A DNA stretch of 64,000 nt, taken from NCBI RefSeq assembly GCF_002858865.1, contig NZ_PJRR01000025.1:1-64000 (forward strand), read 5' to 3'. The notes beneath the pieces are model-generated. The model was not told the DNA's origin, did no database searches, and saw nothing but the letters and a program-made list of their open reading frames with translations. Origin of the DNA: Caulobacter vibrioides (GTDB lineage: Bacteria; Pseudomonadota; Alphaproteobacteria; Caulobacterales; Caulobacteraceae). How positions within the stretch are numbered: position 1 is the first letter of the stretch; every line of letters starts with the position of its first letter. The translations under genes and the position numbers were made by a program. Below are positions 59,446-64,000 of the stretch, one piece after another.

Positions 59446-59470
59446 GCGGACGGGCTTTGGGCCCGTCCGC
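59446..59470 (-). promoter_or_regulatory. Hairpin in the carA leader, attenuator-like
   Basis: Ten-base perfect stem GCGGACGGGC / GCCCGTCCGC around a five-base loop. On the minus strand it is followed by TTTCTT, so it can act as a terminator about 120 bases upstream of the carA ATG. On the plus strand no T run follows. The 329-base gap to the divergent DUF1272 gene holds nothing else I can name. Confidence 0.5.
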
Positions 59471-59655
59471 CGCGCAAACGGCGCGGTGTCTAGGGCCTGG
59501 GGGGGAGGGGGTCAACCCCTCGCGTTCACGCGATTCTCGCAGGGCGCCACATTCCCGTGATCGGCGAACACGGACCCTCGCCTGAGGGCGTCCAAACCCC
59601 TTATGGTGCAAGGCTTAGGGGCTATCGAAGCGCGACGATCACGGGAGGACGGCCC

Positions 59656-59934
59656 ATGCTCGAGTTGCGTCCCAATTGCGAGTGCTGCGACCGCGATCTG
59701 CCGCCGGGCAGCGACGCGGCCCGAATCTGCACCTTCGAGCACACCTTCTGCGCGGCCTGCGCCGAGCGCTTCGAGGACCTGTGTCCCGACTGCGGCGGCG
59801 GGCTGGTGGCCAGACCGATCCGTCCCGAAAGCCAGCTGCACCGCTACCCGGCCTCGCTGCGGCGGATCACCCGCGGGCACGGCGTCTATCGACGGTCTCC
59901 GACCCCCGAGGGCGCGCCGGCCGGACGGCCCTGA
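59656..59934 (+). CDS. DUF1272 zinc-ribbon-like protein
   Basis: A 92-residue protein opening MLELRPNCECCDRDLPPGSD, the DUF1272 signature, with four CxxC-type pairs (CECC, ICTFEHTFC, CAAC, CPDC) that probably bind zinc, and a basic C-terminal tail (LRRITRGHGVYRRSP). Function unknown. GGGAGGA lies seven bases before the ATG. Divergent from carA. Confidence 0.88.
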   Translation: MLELRPNCECCDRDLPPGSDAARICTFEHTFCAACAERFEDLCPDCGGGLVARPIRPESQLHRYPASLRRITRGHGVYRRSPTPEGAPAGRP

Positions 59935-60158
59935 CCCGCCGATCCACGGCAAAATGGTCTGGACAGTCCGGGTGAGGGCGACACCCTTATCTCACCATTG
60001 GTCAGGGTAATTGGTCCGGCATCCGGTCTGATCCGCGCCCGGATCGTCGCGGCCCTGCGGCGCGACAACCTTCCGCCTCAAAAGGCGTTTTCCGGCCGTT
60101 CGGCGCTCTGGAGTTCCATTTTTCCACGGGATTTCAGCGGCGAGGGCGTCTGATCCCT

Positions 60159-60202
60159 GCCTGTCAATAGGTCTGACCTCGACGTCAGACCTATTGACAG
60201 GC
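60159..60202. promoter_or_regulatory. Perfect 19-bp inverted repeat upstream of the TonB receptor gene
   Basis: GCCTGTCAATAGGTCTGAC (60159-60177) and GTCAGACCTATTGACAGGC (60184-60202) are exact reverse complements, six bases apart. AGGTCTGACCT inside the left arm is itself palindromic and resembles FadR-type GntR operators; TTGACA in the right arm could be a -35. It can form a long cruciform or transcript hairpin. Function is inferred only. Confidence 0.7.
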
Positions 60203-60224
60203 CGCATAGTTTCACGACAGGGTT

Positions 60225-60238
60225 TGGTAGCGCTACCA
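60225..60238. promoter_or_regulatory. LacI-family operator
   Basis: TGGTAGCGCTACCA is a perfect 14-bp palindrome with the central CG of LacI-type sites. It lies 68 bases before the receptor ATG. LacI regulators with similar sites control sugar-uptake TonB receptors in Caulobacter. No LacI gene is in the window. The rest of 59935-60158 shows no gene; ATTGGTC is repeated at 59996 and 60009. Confidence 0.7.
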
Positions 60239-60305
60239 GATTGGGTGGCGCCAAGAAGCAAGGCTGCTCGTCAACAAGCGGGCTCTCGGGAGGAAGGGGA
60301 ACTCA

Positions 60306-63300
60306 ATGCGGAATACTGCTTTTGGCGCGCGTCTGCGCCGCGCCGCGCTGCTGAGCGCGACGATGCTGTCGGGCCTGATCGCCGTGGAGGCGCACGCTCA
60401 GACCACGCCGGCGCCGGCCGCCGACGACACCGTCGATGCGATCGTCGTCACCGGCTATCGCAAGAGCCTGGCGCAATCGACGGTCGCCAAGCGCGAGAGC
60501 ACCGGCTTCGCCGACGCGATCTTCGCCGAGGACATCGGCAAGTTCCCTGACTCCAACATCGCCGAGTCGTTCAACCGCATTCCCGGCATCACCATCACCC
60601 GCGACATCACCGGCGAAGGCGCCAATGTCGCCATCCGGGGTCTGGGCAGCAACTTCACCAATGTGACGCTGAACGGCGCCTCGATCGCCGTGGCCTCGTC
60701 GGGCGTGACCGACGCGCAGGGCACCGACCGCTCGGTGGACCTGTCGTTCTTCCCGACCGATCTGTTCACCAAGCTGACGGTCAACAAGAGCTACTCGGCC
60801 AGCCTGCTGGAAGGCGGCGCGGCGGGTAATATCGACATGCGCTCGGCGCGGCCGTTCGATCGCCCCGGCCAGTCCCTGACCATGAACGTCCAGGGCGTGA
60901 AGGCCGACGGCGCCGGTGTGGGCGGCAAGGGCTCGCTGATCGCCAGCAAGACCTGGGACACCTTCGGCGTCCTGTTCGGGATCTCGGGCCAGCGCCTGAA
61001 GACCGACACCCGCGGCTACGAGACCATCGGCTACACCAACCCGAACCTGTCGGCGGCCCAGTGCGGCGCGACCAGCGGCTGCAACCCCACGGGCGGCGGC
61101 AACTGGACGATCCCCGGCACGGTGCCGGTCGGCGCGGGCGGCGGCCTGGTGGCCGGCACGGTCATCGACCGCGCGTTCCTGCTGGCCAACAACCCCGGCG
61201 CCACCATCCAGCAGATCGACAACGGCCTCTTGCCGCGCATCGGCCGTCCCTCGGCCTCGTACGGCAACCGCGACCGCATCAACCTGGTCGGCAGCCTCGA
61301 ATGGCGTCCCAACGACAACGTCAATTTCTATGTCGACGGGATGTACGGCTACAAGAAGACCGACCTGGTCCGCGAAGACATCATGTGGATCGTCCGCAAC
61401 GGCGCGGTCATCCCGCTGAACACCAAGTACGACAAGGCCGACTGCTCGGCGGGCTGCACCGTCACCTCCGGCACCTACGCCAACTCGAACTTCTTCCTGG
61501 AATTCCGCCCCTATCTCGAGAAGACCGAGCTGTGGGGGATCAATCCGGGCGGCGAATGGCGCATCAACGACACGCTGAAGTTCGAGGCCCAAGCCAACTA
61601 CACCAAGAGCAAATTCCACCGCGAAAGCCCGACCTTCGGTCCGGTCACCGCCCTGGGCGTGGGCACCACGGTTGAGTACACCGCCAACCCCACCGGCATC
61701 CCGACCATCAAGAGCAGCGTCGACCTGAACAACCCGGCCAACTTCATCTGGACCGGCGGTCGCGTGAACATGCAGGACGAGAAGCGCTGGTACGAGACCA
61801 AGGGCGCGCGCGCCGCGCTGACCTGGGGCGACGAGGCCCTGAACCTGAAGGTCGGCGCCAACTATGACGACATCTCGCGCACCATCCGCGGCTATGACAA
61901 CAGCCAGGCCTGGCAGAACGCGACCTGCGGCAACAATCCCAGCATCTTCCTGCCCTCGCCGAACAGCCAGCCGGGATGCCAGGGCCTGAACCAGCCCGGC
62001 GCCGCGCCGGCCGGCTATCCGACCTATCCGGGCTACGGCACGGGCTATACGGCGGGCCAGACCGGGACGCTCACCTATGGCGGCTCGCTGATCCCGACCG
62101 CGGGCCTGTCCGGCTATCTGAAGCCCGGCCCCGCCGGCTTCGTCACGGTCGACTGGGACAAGGTCAAGCAGGCCACCAAGTACGACCAGTTCCACGACAA
62201 CACGCCGGAATCGGGCGGCTCCAACACCGGCGCCAGCGGCGGCTATATCAACGAGAAGAACAGCGCGGCCTATACCGAGCTGAACGGCGTGACCCAGGTG
62301 CTGGACAGCGACCTGCGCTTCAATGTCGGCGTCCGCTATGTCCGCACCAAGCAGACGATCGGCGGCCGCGTCTCGGTGGCCGACCCGCGCAACGCCCCGG
62401 CCTCAGGCGCCCTGCCGGACGGCGCGCGCTACCCGAACATCACCAACTTCGTCTACACCGAGAACACCTATTCCAAGTGGCTGCCGGCCGCGAGCATCGC
62501 CTATGACGTGGGCGAGCGCGCGGTGGCCCGCGCGGCGGTGTCGGAGACCATGACCCGACCTGATCCGTCGGCCCAGCTGCCGGGGGTGAGCTTCGGCGCG
62601 CCGTCGGCCGACCAGGCCACGATCGGCAACTCGGCCCTGGAGCCCTACTTCTCCAAGAACATCGACCTGGGCTTCGAGTTCTATACCGGCCAGGAAGGCG
62701 TGGTCGCGGTCAACGCGTTCCGCAAGTCGATCACCGGCTTCACCCAGAACCAGGTGACCACCCAGCCGTTCTCGTTCCTGGCGCAGTACGGCATCACCTA
62801 CGACACCCTGAACGACACCCAGAAGACCGCCGTCAACTCGCGCGGCGGCCCGACCCAGGCCCAGGTGCAGGTCCAGTCGCAGATCAACGTGCCCAACAAG
62901 CTGACGATCAACGGCCTGGAGTTCCAGTGGGTGCAGCCGCTGGACTTCCTGACCAGCCGCTTCGGCGTCGAGGGTCTGGGCGTCAACGCCAACGCCACCA
63001 TCGTCGACCAGACCAGCAATGGTCCGGCCACCGCGCTGGGCGTGGCCAAGTACACCTACAACCTGACGGGCTACTACGAGCACAACGGGATCAGCCTGCG
63101 GGTCAGCCATGTCTATCGCAAGGGCTCGCAGGTCAGCGGCCTGAACCAGAACGGCATCGCTGCGGCCGCCCTGTTCTCGGACGACTACAAGCAGACCGAC
63201 TTCTCCTCGACCTATGACCTGGGCAAGATCTTCGGCCTGAACAACGCCCCGCAGGTGACCTTCAATGTCACCAACCTGACCAACGAGTCGCTGCGCTCTT

Positions 63301-63380
63301 ACTTCCAGTACGACAACGCGACCTTCACCTACTACAAGCCCGGCCGCACCTATGTTCTGGGCCTGCGGATGAGCTTCTAA
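60306..63380 (+). CDS. TonB-dependent receptor, Xanthomonas/Caulobacter carbohydrate type
   Basis: A 1024-residue outer membrane active transporter. Signal peptide (1-32, ending AHAQ), a TonB box-like DAIVVTGYRKSLAQS, a plug domain (EDIGKFPDSNIAESFNRIPG, then GLGSNFTNVTLNG), and a 22-strand barrel ending in FTYYKPGRTYVLGLRMSF with the terminal Phe. The EDIGKFPD plug wording and length match the TIGR01782 group that imports plant-polymer sugars and oligosaccharides. Under a LacI-type operator and a long inverted repeat. No hydrolase is adjacent within the window. Followed by a terminator. Confidence 0.95.
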   Translation: MRNTAFGARLRRAALLSATMLSGLIAVEAHAQTTPAPAADDTVDAIVVTGYRKSLAQSTVAKRESTGFADAIFAEDIGKFPDSNIAESFNRIPGITITRDITGEGANVAIRGLGSNFTNVTLNGASIAVASSGVTDAQGTDRSVDLSFFPTDLFTKLTVNKSYSASLLEGGAAGNIDMRSARPFDRPGQSLTMNVQGVKADGAGVGGKGSLIASKTWDTFGVLFGISGQRLKTDTRGYETIGYTNPNLSAAQCGATSGCNPTGGGNWTIPGTVPVGAGGGLVAGTVIDRAFLLANNPGATIQQIDNGLLPRIGRPSASYGNRDRINLVGSLEWRPNDNVNFYVDGMYGYKKTDLVREDIMWIVRNGAVIPLNTKYDKADCSAGCTVTSGTYANSNFFLEFRPYLEKTELWGINPGGEWRINDTLKFEAQANYTKSKFHRESPTFGPVTALGVGTTVEYTANPTGIPTIKSSVDLNNPANFIWTGGRVNMQDEKRWYETKGARAALTWGDEALNLKVGANYDDISRTIRGYDNSQAWQNATCGNNPSIFLPSPNSQPGCQGLNQPGAAPAGYPTYPGYGTGYTAGQTGTLTYGGSLIPTAGLSGYLKPGPAGFVTVDWDKVKQATKYDQFHDNTPESGGSNTGASGGYINEKNSAAYTELNGVTQVLDSDLRFNVGVRYVRTKQTIGGRVSVADPRNAPASGALPDGARYPNITNFVYTENTYSKWLPAASIAYDVGERAVARAAVSETMTRPDPSAQLPGVSFGAPSADQATIGNSALEPYFSKNIDLGFEFYTGQEGVVAVNAFRKSITGFTQNQVTTQPFSFLAQYGITYDTLNDTQKTAVNSRGGPTQAQVQVQSQINVPNKLTINGLEFQWVQPLDFLTSRFGVEGLGVNANATIVDQTSNGPATALGVAKYTYNLTGYYEHNGISLRVSHVYRKGSQVSGLNQNGIAAAALFSDDYKQTDFSSTYDLGKIFGLNNAPQVTFNVTNLTNESLRSYFQYDNATFTYYKPGRTYVLGLRMSF

Positions 63381-63482
63381 ACGGTCTACCCCCGCCCGTC
63401 GGCGCCGCGCCCATCTGGCCCGGCGGGCGTACTTAGGCTCGCCCGCGCGGCCCTGCTTTTCCGGGCTGTCACGGCGTTGCTA

Positions 63483-63519
63483 GGCGCGCTTCCCTCCCCC
63501 GGGAGCGCGCCGATTTTTT
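63483..63519 (+). terminator. Rho-independent terminator of the TonB receptor gene
   Basis: GGCGCGCTTCCC (63483-63494) pairs with GGGAGCGCGCC (63501-63511), one bulged base, followed by six T (63514-63519). The interval 63381-63682 has no gene I can support. Confidence 0.85.
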
Positions 63520-63682
63520 GGGGGGGCGGCGTCCGTGACGCCTGCTACGCCCGGCGCCAGATCAGCCTCTTTTGAGGGGCTCAGGAGGGCTCGCGGACAA
63601 CTTGTCGCAAGCCGTTAGGGCTTCCCGATTCAGCTTCGTTAACACCTTCCGGGCAAGCTTGGTCGTGCAAGGAGCATCGTCC

Positions 63683-63826
63683 ATGACCACCGCCGCCAAC
63701 CCATCCCCGGTCAAGGTTTCCCCGTCCGCTCGCTCGGCCATGACGGTCGGCGAAACCCTTCTGCACATGGTCCTTTCGGCGGCGATTCCGGTCAGTGCGG
63801 TGCTGTTCGTGGTGTTGACCCTCTAG
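63683..63826 (+). CDS. 47-residue single-pass membrane protein
   Basis: Starts at ATG 63683 with AGGAG (63670-63674) eight bases upstream. The N-terminus is polar (MTTAANPSPVKVSPSARSAM) and the C-terminal 22 residues form one helix (LHMVLSAAIPVSAVLFVVLT), so it is tail-anchored. Function unknown. Confidence 0.6.
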   Translation: MTTAANPSPVKVSPSARSAMTVGETLLHMVLSAAIPVSAVLFVVLTL

Positions 63827-63833
63827 GTCAGGA

Positions 63834-64000
63834 TCACCGGCGCGGCGCGCGCCGTTCCAGCCACCACAGCATCCCCAGCACGGCCAGCAGGCTAAGCGCC
63901 CAGGGCCAGGGCGACCCCGGCGCATGACGCGCCGCGCGCGCCGGGCCCGTCGCCGCCGTCTCGACCAGCGCTTGCGTCGCCGCCCGCGCCTGCGCTTGCG
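63834..64000 (-). CDS. C-terminal end of a membrane-anchored protein, cut by the window
   Basis: The last 54 codons of a frame that continues beyond the window. Ala-rich segment (ARAATQALVETAATGPARAA), then one helix (PWPWALSLLAVLGMLWWLER) and a basic tail RRAPRR. Such an end fits tail-anchored proteins such as BatD-like ones, but the family cannot be told. Confidence 0.5.
   Translation of the reverse strand, partial: QAQARAATQALVETAATGPARAARHAPGSPWPWALSLLAVLGMLWWLERRAPRR

Noticed and set aside
60303..62195. A 630-codon open frame opposite the TonB receptor
   Set aside because: Same antisense artefact; the receptor frame has signal peptide, plug motifs and terminal Phe.

Overview
The window is chromosomal DNA of a high-GC alphaproteobacterium, most probably Caulobacter or a close relative. 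The evidence is the gene content (a very large TonB-dependent receptor of the Xanthomonas/Caulobacter type, an EcfG-type sigma factor, two chemoreceptors, hybrid PAS kinases, pseudaminic acid genes, ParDE and HicAB modules), the codon use, and intergenic repeats of a caulobacterial style. I see no prophage, rRNA, tRNA or CRISPR array and no classical transposase.

Layout. 0.4-4 kb: carB, flanked by paired inverted repeats. 4-11 kb: a small membrane protein, a VOC protein, a predicted GT-C membrane protein convergent with a coupled operon of GT2 glycosyltransferase, GtrA-type flippase and methyltransferase, then an OprB-like porin. 11-13.6 kb: a kynurenine pathway unit (Lrp-type regulator, kynA, kynU) with a candidate operator. 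13.6-16.5 kb: sensor kinase, EcfG-type sigma factor with its own type of promoter, and a lone CZB zinc-sensor protein. 16.7-28.9 kb: uvrC, ParDE, an Fe(II)/2OG oxygenase, an AI-2E family permease, a TetR unit with twin operators, a hybrid kinase, a Dps-like protein, a SleB-type wall hydrolase and trxB. 28.9-34 kb: HicAB, pseI, and a BigR-type sulfide detoxification locus. 34-40.4 kb: surface glycan genes (GT14, WbqC, FAD oxidoreductase, methyltransferase, pseG, SpsF-like cytidylyltransferase). 40.5-51 kb: hybrid kinase, ELM1-like protein, greA, two chemoreceptors, an OmpA-type lipoprotein-like protein, a GST. 51-64 kb: an M28 peptidase, a tiny flagellar axial-like protein, two DUF559 nuclease genes tied to inverted repeats, an alcohol dehydrogenase, an SDR, carA, and a TonB-dependent receptor under a LacI-type operator.

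How the genes fit together. carB, greA and carA, often neighbours in alphaproteobacteria, are here spread over 59 kb. pseI, pseG and the SpsF-like gene supply late steps of nonulosonic (pseudaminic) acid synthesis, which caulobacters use on flagellin; the chemoreceptors and the axial-like protein fit the same motility theme. The BigR locus couples a persulfide/thiol-sensing repressor to an MBL hydrolase, a rhodanese and a TauE exporter.

The most unusual signal is at the repeat level. At least six families of palindromic repeats fill the gaps between genes. One DUF559 (PD-(D/E)XK-like) nuclease gene lies exactly between the two arms of an inverted repeat (57113-57644) with its stop codon inside the right arm; a second DUF559 gene ends inside an arm of another repeat family (54931-55057). 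Nuclease-free pairs of the same repeats (17-196, 3722-3878) look like their non-autonomous versions. This resembles the REP/RAYT relationship but with a nuclease instead of a transposase. Next to it, the last 17 codons of carA are duplicated about 500 bp downstream of the true carA end, around a 56-codon gene.
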